64,000 nt of DNA. Origin: Trinickia soli. GTDB lineage: Bacteria; Pseudomonadota; Gammaproteobacteria; Burkholderiales; Burkholderiaceae. Positions 17,724-26,085 of the stretch are shown here, one piece after another. Each line of letters begins with the position of its first letter. The first letter of the stretch is position 1. The DNA is taken from NCBI RefSeq assembly GCF_002879855.1, contig NZ_PNYB01000004.1, positions 124,001 through 188,000 on the forward strand. Direction: 5' to 3'. A model generated the notes under the pieces. That model made no database searches. It worked only from the letters and a program-made list of their open reading frames with translations, and was not told the origin of the DNA. The translations under genes were made by a program, and so were the position numbers.

Positions 17724-17745
17724 CAAACGTAAGCGAAAACGTTTG
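17724..17745. promoter_or_regulatory. inverted repeat CAAACG...CGTTTG
   Basis: CAAACG and CGTTTG face each other across ten bases in the 224-base gap between the CheY-like gene and the isomerase gene. AAACGTTT, its right part, is itself a palindrome of the LacI-operator kind. It could be an operator, but no LacI-type regulator lies nearby. Confidence 0.3.
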
Positions 17746-17850
17746 ATTTCGTCGCGGATCATTGGAGAATATTTGTAGTCGATCATGTGCGGCGGTTTTT
17801 ATTTAGGGACGCATCTGCTCGATCCGCCTACGCCTCAAATGAGTCGTTCG

Positions 17851-18633
17851 TTATCGACGCAGGTACGCCCGCGCCCACCCAAGTCCGGCCGATGTATCGC
17901 CACGGGGCCGGTACTCGCAGCCGATCCATCCGGCGTAGCCGAGCGAGTCGATCAGTTCGAACAGATACGGATAGTTCAATTCGCCCGTGTCGGGTTCGTG
18001 CCGCTCGGGGACACCTGCGATTTGAATGTGGCCGATACCGCCGATGTCGCGCGCGAGTTTTGTCGCAATGTCGCCTTCGACGATCTGGCAGTGATAACAG
18101 TCGAACTGCACCGCCACGTTCGCAGCGCCGAGCACGGCCCGAACGGCCTGTGCCTCGTCCTGGCGATTGAGCCAGTAGCGCGGCATGTCGCGCGGATTGA
18201 TCGGCTCGATCAGAATCGTGACTTCGGCCCCGCGCGCGGCGCTCGCCGCCCATTCCAGGTTGCGCAGATAAGAGTCCTGTTGCCGTTCGTGCGCCACGCC
18301 CTCCTGCGCAAGGCCGGCCATGACGTGAAGCTTGCGCGTGCCGAGCGCCGTGGCGTATTCGAGCGCCTGGTCGATCCCGCGCCGAAATTCATCGTCCCGT
18401 CCGGGCAGCGAGGCAATGCCGCGTTCGCCGTTGTTCCAGTCGCCGGGCGGCGCGTTGAACAGCGCCAACGCCAGGCCGTGCTCGCGCAGCAGCGTTGCGA
18501 TCGTGGACGTAGGCAACGCGTAGGGAAACAGGCACTCTACGGCCTCGAACCCGTCTCTCGCCGCCGCAGCGAAGCGATCGGCGAACGCGTGCTCGGGGTA
18601 CATCATCGTCAGGTTCGCGGCAAAGCGCGGCAT
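17851..18633 (-). CDS. hydroxypyruvate isomerase-like protein (Hyi/OtnI family)
   Basis: A 260-residue TIM-barrel of the xylose isomerase-like superfamily, the usual length of hydroxypyruvate isomerases. The N-terminus [13 protein letters not shown] and the metal-binding glutamates in ILIEPIN and GCEYRP are typical. It could interconvert hydroxypyruvate and tartronate semialdehyde, or 2-oxo-tetronates as OtnI does; the sequence does not decide. AGGAG lies nine bases before the ATG at 18633; a longer frame to 18735 lacks support. It has no glyoxylate carboligase neighbour, so its pathway is open. Confidence 0.85.
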   Translation of the reverse strand: MPRFAANLTMMYPEHAFADRFAAAARDGFEAVECLFPYALPTSTIATLLREHGLALALFNAPPGDWNNGERGIASLPGRDDEFRRGIDQALEYATALGTRKLHVMAGLAQEGVAHERQQDSYLRNLEWAASAARGAEVTILIEPINPRDMPRYWLNRQDEAQAVRAVLGAANVAVQFDCYHCQIVEGDIATKLARDIGGIGHIQIAGVPERHEPDTGELNYPYLFELIDSLGYAGWIGCEYRPRGDTSAGLGWARAYLRR

Positions 18634-18864
18634 GCGGGCAACTCCTCGAAGAACGAACGCGCTGCACGCCCGGTGCGGGCCGCAGCGGCTTGCAGCATAC
18701 CGCGAACGGAGGCTGTCATTGCCTGCAAACATCAAGCGGAGGATGCAGAACGCTTTGCGCCGCCCTGACTTGGCTTGTTATAATTCGATCATCAATGCGC
18801 TAGAAACATAACGTTCCGGCTCACCGTTTCCCTCCCTCTTGCGCGGCATTTCTTCTGAGCAACC

Positions 18865-19593
18865 ATGGTCAAGACCGATCGCCTGCATGCGCTCGCCGAT
18901 GCGCTCGCCAAGCACAACGTCATGCGTCTGCGCGATGCCGCCGCTTTGCTCGGCGTGTCGGAGATGACGGTGCGACGCGATATCGCCGCCAATCCCGAGC
19001 GCTTCACGTATCTCGGCGGCTATATCGTCAGCGCGGCGAACGTGCCCAATGCGGCAGGCTATTCGCTCGAACAGGAGCAGGATCATTTCGGGGAAGCGAA
19101 GGCGCAAGCGTCGGCGTACGCGGCGCAACTGCTCGTCGATAACGAAACGATCTTCATCGATTGCGGCACGACGCTGACAACGCTCGCGCGCCTCATTCCG
19201 GCCGACATTCAACTGACCGTCCTCTGTTACTCGCTCAATATCGCGGAGATTCTGCGGCGCATGCCGAACGTGAGGATGATTCTGCTTGGCGGCGTCTATG
19301 TGCCGTCATCCGATTCGTTCAGCGGCGACGAAAGCCTTGAAATGCTGCGGCGTATGGGCATCAACAAGGCGTTCATCTCGGCGGGCGGCATCGACGCGCT
19401 GCGCGGCGTCACCTGCTGGAATTTTCACGAGGTGGAGATCAAGCAAGCCGCCATGGCCAGCGCCGTCGAGCGCCATCTCGTCGCCGATACGAGCAAGTTC
19501 GGCATCGTCAAAGCCGTGCGCTTCTCGCAAATCGACGAATTCGATTCGATCATCACGGAGAAAGGGCGCGAGCCGCGCAAGCGCAGCGCTTGA
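18865..19593 (+). CDS. deoR: DeoR-type repressor of the deoxyribose locus
   Basis: A 242-residue DeoR/GlpR-family regulator. The helix-turn-helix is at residues 18-40 (LRDAAALLGVSEMTVRRDI), followed by LGGYIVS and a sugar-phosphate sensor domain with IDCGTTLTTLA and VADTSKFG. Wording such as DAAALLGVSEMT and LGGYIV is close to the E. coli deoxyribose repressor DeoR, not to GlpR. It converges with the end of an operon that carries deoC and a sugar importer, so deoxyribose 5-phosphate is the probable inducer. Confidence 0.9.
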   Translation: MVKTDRLHALADALAKHNVMRLRDAAALLGVSEMTVRRDIAANPERFTYLGGYIVSAANVPNAAGYSLEQEQDHFGEAKAQASAYAAQLLVDNETIFIDCGTTLTTLARLIPADIQLTVLCYSLNIAEILRRMPNVRMILLGGVYVPSSDSFSGDESLEMLRRMGINKAFISAGGIDALRGVTCWNFHEVEIKQAAMASAVERHLVADTSKFGIVKAVRFSQIDEFDSIITEKGREPRKRSA

Positions 19594-19609
19594 ACCCCGC
19601 TCGCGCGGT

Positions 19610-20656
19610 TTACCCCCGATCTCCGTTGCGTCGGCGCAGCACGAACAGCACGCCCGCGACGAGGATGAACGCGCCGACGATCACCTTCTGCCATGTGCTC
19701 GGCACGCCGATGAGAATCAGCGTGTTGTCGACGAGCGTCACGAGCGCGACGCCCAGCAGCGTCCCGAGCACCGTGCCGCTGCCGCCCGTGATGCGTGCGC
19801 CGCCCAGGATGACGGCCGCAATCACGTCGAGTTCGGAGCCGACGAGATCGAACGGATTGGCGAGCCGATTGTTGGCGACGTGCAGGATGCCCGCTATGCC
19901 CGCGAGCATTCCCGTATAGCCGAACACGAACAGATGCACGGCCCGCACGTTATAGCCGAGCCGCTCGGCAATCGTGAGGCTGCCGCCCATGGCGTAGACG
20001 GCCCGCCCCATCATCGTCCGGTTCAGCAGCCACCAGGTCAGGGCCGCCGCCGCGAACAACGCGAGCACGGAAACCGGCAGCACGGCGTCGAGCCCGTCGA
20101 CAGTGCGATATGCCAGCAGCGGAATGCGGCCGAAGTGGTCCATGCTGTGCGGGATGTTCATGAAGAACGTCGTACCGACGAACGTCAGCAACAGGCCGCG
20201 ATACAGATATTGCGTGCCGATCGTGACGATCAGCGAGGGCGCTTTCAGTCGATGGACGAGCAGGCCGTTGACGACGCCGAGCACGAGGCCGCCCACGGCG
20301 CCGACAACGAGTATCAGCCAGAACGGCGCCGCGGGCCACCAGGCGAATACGGCCTTCGTGATCGAATACATCGTCAACGCCCCGATGGCCGTGAACGACA
20401 CGTCGATGCCGCCCGATGCAAGCACGACGAGCGTGCCGAGCGCGAACAGCGTCGTAGTCGTCGCCGAATGCAGCAGGTCGAACAATGTCGCCCACTGCAG
20501 GAAGCGCGGATTGATCGCCGCAACGACGATGCAGCACAGCACGATCAAGCCGGCGGGCAGCCATTCGGGGCGACGCGCCAACTTCGCGCGCCAATCGGGC
20601 CCGCGGCGCGGCTCGGTGATTTCGGCAGTATCGGTGGAACTCATCGTCTGATTCAT
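19610..20656 (-). CDS. sugar ABC transporter permease (second of two)
   Basis: A 348-residue inner-membrane permease of the RbsC/CUT2 type with about ten hydrophobic segments and the coupling-loop phrase GLVLGVVNGLLVHRLKAPSLIVT, followed by GGSLTIAERLGYNV and VILGGARITGGSG, which are typical of this group. The start at 20656 is a choice among three in-frame ATGs (20656, 20689, 20746) with weak ribosome sites; the last would overlap the ATPase gene. It is the last gene of the operon. With two different permeases the importer is likely a heterodimer. Confidence 0.88.
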   Translation of the reverse strand: MNQTMSSTDTAEITEPRRGPDWRAKLARRPEWLPAGLIVLCCIVVAAINPRFLQWATLFDLLHSATTTTLFALGTLVVLASGGIDVSFTAIGALTMYSITKAVFAWWPAAPFWLILVVGAVGGLVLGVVNGLLVHRLKAPSLIVTIGTQYLYRGLLLTFVGTTFFMNIPHSMDHFGRIPLLAYRTVDGLDAVLPVSVLALFAAAALTWWLLNRTMMGRAVYAMGGSLTIAERLGYNVRAVHLFVFGYTGMLAGIAGILHVANNRLANPFDLVGSELDVIAAVILGGARITGGSGTVLGTLLGVALVTLVDNTLILIGVPSTWQKVIVGAFILVAGVLFVLRRRNGDRG

Positions 20657-20729
20657 CTTCGCTGGTCGTGACTCGTCATTCGTTTGCATGAACGCCCGGC
20701 TGGTGCTTGCGTCAGGCCCGGCCCGCCCT

Positions 20730-22271
20730 TCACGCCGCTTGCGCAAGCAAGGCGCGATAAAGCTCGGCTTCGGTCAGTTCGTCGGCGCGATACTCGCCCG
20801 TCATGCGGCCCTTGCTCATCATCATGATCCGATCGCAGTTCTGCAGCAGCTCGGGCAGGTCGTCGCTGATCAGCACGATGCCGATGCCGCGTTCGGACAG
20901 CCCCTGCATGATGCGGTAGATGATGTCCTTCGAGCCCACGTCGACGCCGACCGTGGGGCCGTGCAGGATCAGCACGCGCGGGTCGATCGCAAGCCAACGT
21001 CCGATCAACACGCGCTGCTGGTTACCGCCCGACAGCGATTGAACGGGCTTGTCGATGTCGGGCGTCGCGATCTGCAGGTCTTTCACGCTTTGCTGCGCCA
21101 GCGCACGGGCCCGTTTGCGGTCGAGCTGGCCGAAGCGGCCGCGCAGGCTCGAAATCATCGCCGTCACGACGTTGTCGCGAATCGACTTATCGAGGAAAAG
21201 CCCCTCACTCAAGCGGTCTTCCGGAACATAGCCGATCCGGTGCCGCTTCGCATCGGCCGGCGTCGAGAGGATGATTGGCACACCGTCGAGCGCGATCGAG
21301 CCGGCGTCGGCCGGCGCGACGCCGGCCAGCGCGCGCGCCAATTCGTTGCGGCCCGAATCGAGCAGGCCCGTTACGCCGAGGATCTCGCCGCGATGCAGGG
21401 CGAACGATACGTCGCGAAACTGGCGCCTGTGGCCGAGCCCGCGCACATCGAGCACGACTTGCGGCGCACTGTGCGCCTGCGTGCGGTAGCGGGCATGTGC
21501 CAGCTCGCGCCCCGTCATCAGCTCGCTCAGTTGCGCCTTCGTGTAATCGGCGATCGGCCCTTGCGCGACCGTCTGACCGTCGCGCAGCACGATGACTTCG
21601 CCACCGATCGCATAGCATTCATCGAGCTTGTGGCTCACGAACAGCACCGTCACGCCCTGCCCGCGCAATGCGGTCAACACGGCGATCAGGTTCGCCACTT
21701 CTTTTTGCGTGAGCGACGTGGTCGGCTCGTCCATGATGACGAATTTGGCCTCGCTCGCAATCGCCCGTGCGATCGCGACGAGTTGCCGGGTGGCGAGCGG
21801 CAGGGCTTCGATCAACGTCGCCTGGAAATCGGCGTCCGCAGGCAAACCGACCGCTGCGAGCGCGCGCCCGGCGCGATCCGCCAATGCGCGACGATCGAAG
21901 ACCCGCGCGAGACGGCCACCGTGCTCGGCCAGCTCGGAGGTCAGTGCGACGTTCTCGCGCACGCTCATGTTCGGCAGCAGCGAGAGATCCTGATAGACGG
22001 TCTCGATGCCGGCCGCGAGCGCTTCGAGCGGCGTGAGGTGCGCATGACGCTTGCCGTCGATGACAAGTTCGCCGACATCGGGCGGCTGCGCACCGGAGAT
22101 GATCTTGATCAGCGTGCTCTTGCCGCAGCCGTTTTCGCCGAGCAGGTGATAGATCTGCCCTCGCGCGAACGTCAGGCTCACGCCGCGCAATGCATAGACG
22201 CCCGTGAAGCGTTTATGCACGTCGACCACTTGCAGCAGGGCCTCCGATTCGTTTCCGTCACTCATCGTCAT
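20730..22271 (-). CDS. sugar ABC transporter ATP-binding protein (two-domain, CUT2)
   Basis: A 513-residue protein with two fused ATPase domains, as in RbsA/MglA. Domain 1 has Walker A GENGCGKST and Walker B FVIMDEPT. Domain 2 has a degenerate P-loop region (GLLDSGRNELARALAG), the signature LSGGNQQRV, and LILHGPTVGVDVG in place of a normal Walker B, which is usual for the second half of this family. MTMSDG (22271) or MSDG (22265) is the start. It powers import by the two permeases encoded on either side. Confidence 0.92.
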   Translation of the reverse strand: MTMSDGNESEALLQVVDVHKRFTGVYALRGVSLTFARGQIYHLLGENGCGKSTLIKIISGAQPPDVGELVIDGKRHAHLTPLEALAAGIETVYQDLSLLPNMSVRENVALTSELAEHGGRLARVFDRRALADRAGRALAAVGLPADADFQATLIEALPLATRQLVAIARAIASEAKFVIMDEPTTSLTQKEVANLIAVLTALRGQGVTVLFVSHKLDECYAIGGEVIVLRDGQTVAQGPIADYTKAQLSELMTGRELAHARYRTQAHSAPQVVLDVRGLGHRRQFRDVSFALHRGEILGVTGLLDSGRNELARALAGVAPADAGSIALDGVPIILSTPADAKRHRIGYVPEDRLSEGLFLDKSIRDNVVTAMISSLRGRFGQLDRKRARALAQQSVKDLQIATPDIDKPVQSLSGGNQQRVLIGRWLAIDPRVLILHGPTVGVDVGSKDIIYRIMQGLSERGIGIVLISDDLPELLQNCDRIMMMSKGRMTGEYRADELTEAELYRALLAQAA

Positions 22272-22376
22272 GCTCTTCGGTTGCTGAAGATCCGGAGCGG
22301 GGCGGCGCTTTGGCGTCAAGCGCTCCGAAGGCGCCCGAAGCCGCCCGAAGCCGCTTCCGCCGCCCGCTCCCCGGAA

Positions 22377-23381
22377 TCAGAAGTTGTACTGCTTGTAGTT
22401 CGACTTGTCGACGTTGACCCAGCCTTGTCCACGCACGATGACGCCCTTGCCGGGCCCCTTTGTCACGGTCACTTTTTCATAACCGGGCAAGCCGAGGTTC
22501 GCACCGTTCTGCACGGTCTTGCCGTCGAGCAGCATCTTCGCCAGCTTGTTCATCGCCTCTCCGGCGAGCTTCGGATCCCAGAACGCGATGCCGTTGATGG
22601 CCCCGCTTTCGAGGAACTTGCCCGCTTCGGTCGGCAAGCCGGTACCGTAGACGCAGACCTTGCCTACGAGCCCCGCTTCCTCGACAGCGCGGCCGATGCC
22701 GAGCACGTCGAGCGAGGACGAGCCCTGGAACCCCTTGATGTCGGGGTGTTTGCGCAGTACCTGCTTGGCCTGTTCGTAAGCGTGCTCGCCGTCGTTGTTC
22801 GTTTCGATGTTCGTCTCGACGAGCTGCATCTTCGGGTACTTCTTCTTCGCGTTCTCGATGCCGCCGTCGGCCCACTGCACCTGCGAGCGGCTGCCGAGCG
22901 AACCGACGAACGTCGCCCATTTGCCGTCCTGATGCATACAGGTCGCAAGGCGATCGTTGAGCGCCGCGCCATACGCGGTGTTGTCGAACGCTTCGACGTC
23001 GATCATCGTGTTCTTCTCGTTGTCGGCCTCGTGCGTGACGACCTTGATGCCGCGATCCATCGCCTTCTTCAGCGCGGGTTCGAGCGTCGGCGGGTCATAC
23101 GGCACGACCGCGATCGCGCTGACCTTCTTCGCGATCAAGTCCTCGATGATCTTCAGCTGCTGCGCGGCGTCGGCCTGGCCAGGACCCGTCTGATAGGTCG
23201 TGATGCCCGGATTGTCTTTGGCGAATTGCTTGACGCCTTCTTCCATCCGATTGAACCAGCTGATGCCGGTTACTTTGACGACCGTGACGATCGTTTCGTT
23301 GGTTGCCGCCTGCGCGGCAAAAATGACGCCCGCGCCGAGCGCGCAAGCCGCGAGCGCGAGGCTCGTTCGTTTCAGCTTCAT
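22377..23381 (-). CDS. periplasmic sugar-binding protein of the ABC importer
   Basis: A 334-residue periplasmic binding protein of the ribose/autoinducer-2 type. The signal peptide ends at FAAQAA, after residue 25 or so. The mature part has the two-lobed fold marks GISWFNRMEEGVKQF, YDPPTLEPALKKAMDRGI and TAYGAALND. AAGGAGACAGAGAAG just before the ATG is a strong ribosome site, fitting the high amounts such proteins need. It supplies the permease pair with sugar, probably deoxyribose as judged by the neighbours. Confidence 0.92.
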   Translation of the reverse strand: MKLKRTSLALAACALGAGVIFAAQAATNETIVTVVKVTGISWFNRMEEGVKQFAKDNPGITTYQTGPGQADAAQQLKIIEDLIAKKVSAIAVVPYDPPTLEPALKKAMDRGIKVVTHEADNEKNTMIDVEAFDNTAYGAALNDRLATCMHQDGKWATFVGSLGSRSQVQWADGGIENAKKKYPKMQLVETNIETNNDGEHAYEQAKQVLRKHPDIKGFQGSSSLDVLGIGRAVEEAGLVGKVCVYGTGLPTEAGKFLESGAINGIAFWDPKLAGEAMNKLAKMLLDGKTVQNGANLGLPGYEKVTVTKGPGKGVIVRGQGWVNVDKSNYKQYNF

Positions 23382-23480
23382 CTTCTCTGTCTCCTTCCTG
23401 TTCCCGACGCGCCTCGTTTGTGCTGACGGTCACCCGAGGCCAGATGTCCGCCGACTGCAGAACCCGCTATTTCGCCGCTG

Positions 23481-24560
23481 TCATCCGTGCCTGTCGCGCT
23501 TGTCGGTCGACGCGCCCTGAGGCAGAACCGCGCGCTTCAGGCCGAAGATCGCCCGCACGTGATCGCCGTCCGCGAACGCGAGCGAGACGAGCAGCAGGAA
23601 GCCCCACGTGCAATCGCCGAAGAACTGCGACACGTTGAGCAGGTTGAACAGGCTCGATAGCAATTGGAGCACCGTGGCGGCGAAGAACACGCAAACGATA
23701 CGTCCGTAGCCGCCGGCCGGATTGACGCCGCCCATGACCGCGATCAGGATCGCGATCAACAGATACGAATTGCCGTAATCCCATTTCGCGCTGAGCGTGT
23801 GCGAGACGCTGACGAGCCCCGCGAGCGAGGCGAGCACGCCGCACATCGCGTAGGTGGCGATCAGCATGCGCTCGCGCCCGATGCCCGCATAAAACGCGGC
23901 GCGCTGGTTGGTGCCCATCAAATAGAGCCGCAGGCCGAACGGCGTGTACTTCAAGAGCCAGCCGAGGACGAGCACGGCGGCGATGAAGAGGCAGAACGAG
24001 ATCGGCACCGCGAAGACTGTACCGTTGCCGATATCGGCCAGCGGTTCGACGTAATCGACATGCACCGATGCGCCGTTGCTGAGTGCGACGGCGAAGCCCG
24101 TGAAGAGGAGCTGGGTGCCGAGCGTGCAAAGGATCGGCGTGAGACGCAGCCGGGCGATGATGAGCCCGTTCAGCAATCCGCCGATGAAGCCCAACGTCAC
24201 GACGATCGCACAAAAGAGCGTCGTGTAGAGCACCGGCGCATCGTCGCCGCTGACCCACTTCGGCACGACGAGCGCGGCGATCATCCCCGACAGGTTCGCG
24301 AGCCCCACGCCCGAAAGGTCGATGCCGCCGTTACCTGAGAGCATCGACAGCATGATGCCAAGCGCGAGCAAACCGACTTCGGGCAGTTGCGAGCCCATCG
24401 ATTGCAGATTGTCGAGCGAGACGAACTGGCCGTGCGACAGCCAGACGGCCACCACCACGACGAGCACGTTCACGCCGAGCAGGAAGTTCAACTGCCGGTC
24501 GCCGAACCAGTTGCCGAGAACGAACCCGCCTTTCTCTTGCATATCCCATGCCCTTTTCAT
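23481..24560 (-). CDS. sugar ABC transporter permease (first of two)
   Basis: A 359-residue CUT2-type permease with about ten hydrophobic segments. GGIDLSGVGLANLSGMIAA and NGLIIARLRLTPILCTLGTQ are family marks, and NQRAAFYAGIGRERM is the cytoplasmic coupling loop. An in-frame ATG at codon 7 is an alternative start. It is clearly different in sequence from the other permease in the operon, which supports a heterodimeric channel. Confidence 0.88.
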   Translation of the reverse strand: MKRAWDMQEKGGFVLGNWFGDRQLNFLLGVNVLVVVVAVWLSHGQFVSLDNLQSMGSQLPEVGLLALGIMLSMLSGNGGIDLSGVGLANLSGMIAALVVPKWVSGDDAPVLYTTLFCAIVVTLGFIGGLLNGLIIARLRLTPILCTLGTQLLFTGFAVALSNGASVHVDYVEPLADIGNGTVFAVPISFCLFIAAVLVLGWLLKYTPFGLRLYLMGTNQRAAFYAGIGRERMLIATYAMCGVLASLAGLVSVSHTLSAKWDYGNSYLLIAILIAVMGGVNPAGGYGRIVCVFFAATVLQLLSSLFNLLNVSQFFGDCTWGFLLLVSLAFADGDHVRAIFGLKRAVLPQGASTDKRDRHG

Positions 24561-24612
24561 GACGTGTCGAGGCGGGCGCGCTGCGATGGATCTCGCCGCG
24601 CGCCCGCCGCCT

Positions 24613-25551
24613 TTATGCCGATACTTCGGACGCCGCGCCGATCAGCGCCCGGATTTCGCTCAAACGCGGCATCGACGGCGCGGTCCCGGCGCGCGTGACC
24701 GAGAGGCCGGCCAGCGCGCTGCCGAAACGCACCGCTGCGAGCGGCGCTTCACCGCGCGCGAGCGCCGCGGCAAAGCCGCCCGTGAAGCCGTCGCCCGCGC
24801 CGGCCGTCTCGACGACGGGCCCGCAGCGAAACGCCGGCACGAGCGTCGATTGCGTGCGCGAATGCAGCAACGCGCCCGCTTCGCCGAGTGTGACGATGAC
24901 CGCGCCCACGCCTTTGTCGAGCAATACGTCGGCTGCGCGGCGAGCATCGTCGGGCGAAGCGATGTCGATGCCCGTCAGCGCCGCGGCTTCGGTTTCGTTC
25001 GGCGTGAGGTAGTCGCACAGCGGGAAGATGTCGTCGGGCAGCGGCAACGCCGGCGCCGGGTTCAACACGGTCGTTACGCCATGCTTGCGCGCAAGCTCGA
25101 GGCCCCGGCGCGCCGCGGCCACCGGCTGCTCCAATTGTGTGACGAAAACCTGGGCGGCGGCGATGTCCGCTTCGATCGCTTCGGCGTCGGCCGGGCCGAG
25201 CGTCGCGGCCGCACCCGCGGCAACGATGATGGCGTTCGAGCCCGTCGCCGCATCGACGAAGATGTGCGCCGCACCGGTGGCGACGCCTTCTACGATGGTG
25301 GCGCGCGCCGTGATGCCTTCGGCCTGCCAGGTCTCTCGCGCGATCGCGCCGAACGCGTCATCGCCCAGACGCGTGCAGAACACGACGTCGGCGCCCGCGC
25401 GCGCGGCCGCGACCGCCTGGTTCGAGCCCTTGCCGCCCGGCCCCATCGCAAACGACGAACCGGCGATCGTCTCGCCGATCAGCGGCATGCGCTCCGCGCG
25501 GAACGCAAGATCGGTCACGAAGATGCCGAGGATGACGACGCGCCCGCTCAT
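24613..25551 (-). CDS. PfkB-family sugar kinase, ribokinase/deoxyribokinase type
   Basis: A 312-residue kinase that puts phosphate on the 5-hydroxyl of a pentose. It has the PfkB signature 1 (MGPGGKGSNQAVAAARAG), NPAPA in the middle and the anion hole plus catalytic Asp in TAGAGDGF; the usual Asp before TxGAGD is Glu here. In a DeoR-DeoC operon a 2-deoxy-D-ribose 5-kinase is more likely than ribokinase, but the two cannot be told apart from sequence by eye. Three bases separate it from the mutarotase gene. Confidence 0.88.
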   Translation of the reverse strand: MSGRVVILGIFVTDLAFRAERMPLIGETIAGSSFAMGPGGKGSNQAVAAARAGADVVFCTRLGDDAFGAIARETWQAEGITARATIVEGVATGAAHIFVDAATGSNAIIVAAGAAATLGPADAEAIEADIAAAQVFVTQLEQPVAAARRGLELARKHGVTTVLNPAPALPLPDDIFPLCDYLTPNETEAAALTGIDIASPDDARRAADVLLDKGVGAVIVTLGEAGALLHSRTQSTLVPAFRCGPVVETAGAGDGFTGGFAAALARGEAPLAAVRFGSALAGLSVTRAGTAPSMPRLSEIRALIGAASEVSA

Positions 25552-25554
25552 CGC

Positions 25555-26034
25555 TCAGGCTCCGCCATGCACGCCGAGCGGCGCATCGGGGGCGAGGATG
25601 ACGCCCTTCTTGAAGATGAAGCACCCATAGCCGCGCGTCTCTCCCGTGGCGATGACGCAGTAGGCGTTGCGCGCGCGGGCATAGAAAGCATGCCGTTCGA
25701 TCGGCGCAAACCGCACCTCGCGGCCTTCGGCATGATCGACTTCGACCTGCGCCTCGCGTTGGACGTTGGGCAGCGCCTGCGGGTCGCCGACGACTTCCAT
25801 CCGCATCGCGGGCGATTCGACGAACGTGTCGAGCGGCAGCACCGACAGCACCGCGCGCACGGCGCGGGCCGAGTCGACGCCGTCCATGCGCAACAATTTG
25901 CCGAGCACGGTTGCGCGCGCGACCGATTCGGCCGGGAAGTTGGCGTCGCAAACCACGATTTCATCGCCGTGCCCCATCGCGCGCAACGCATGGAGGATGT
26001 CTGCGTTCAGCAGCGGGTCGAGGTTCTTCAGCAC
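25555..26034 (-). CDS. RbsD/FucU-family sugar mutarotase
   Basis: A 159-residue cytoplasmic protein that speeds the exchange between ring forms of a sugar so the kinase gets the right anomer. The N-terminal LLNADILHALRAMGHGDEIVVCDANFP is the family hallmark, with the catalytic His in MGHGD; the C-terminal ETRGYGCFIFKKGV matches FucU better than RbsD. Its place directly before the kinase gene is the usual arrangement. Confidence 0.9.
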   Translation of the reverse strand: MLKNLDPLLNADILHALRAMGHGDEIVVCDANFPAESVARATVLGKLLRMDGVDSARAVRAVLSVLPLDTFVESPAMRMEVVGDPQALPNVQREAQVEVDHAEGREVRFAPIERHAFYARARNAYCVIATGETRGYGCFIFKKGVILAPDAPLGVHGGA

Positions 26035-26085
26035 GTTGTCTCCAATTTTCGTTGTGGGGGTCCGCGCCGCGCTGGGCGATACCGC

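Noticed and set aside
20688-23426. 912-codon plus-strand frame
   Set aside because: It lies opposite the importer ATPase and binding-protein genes, is full of Arg and Asp-rich shadow sequence, and has no ribosome site or domain.
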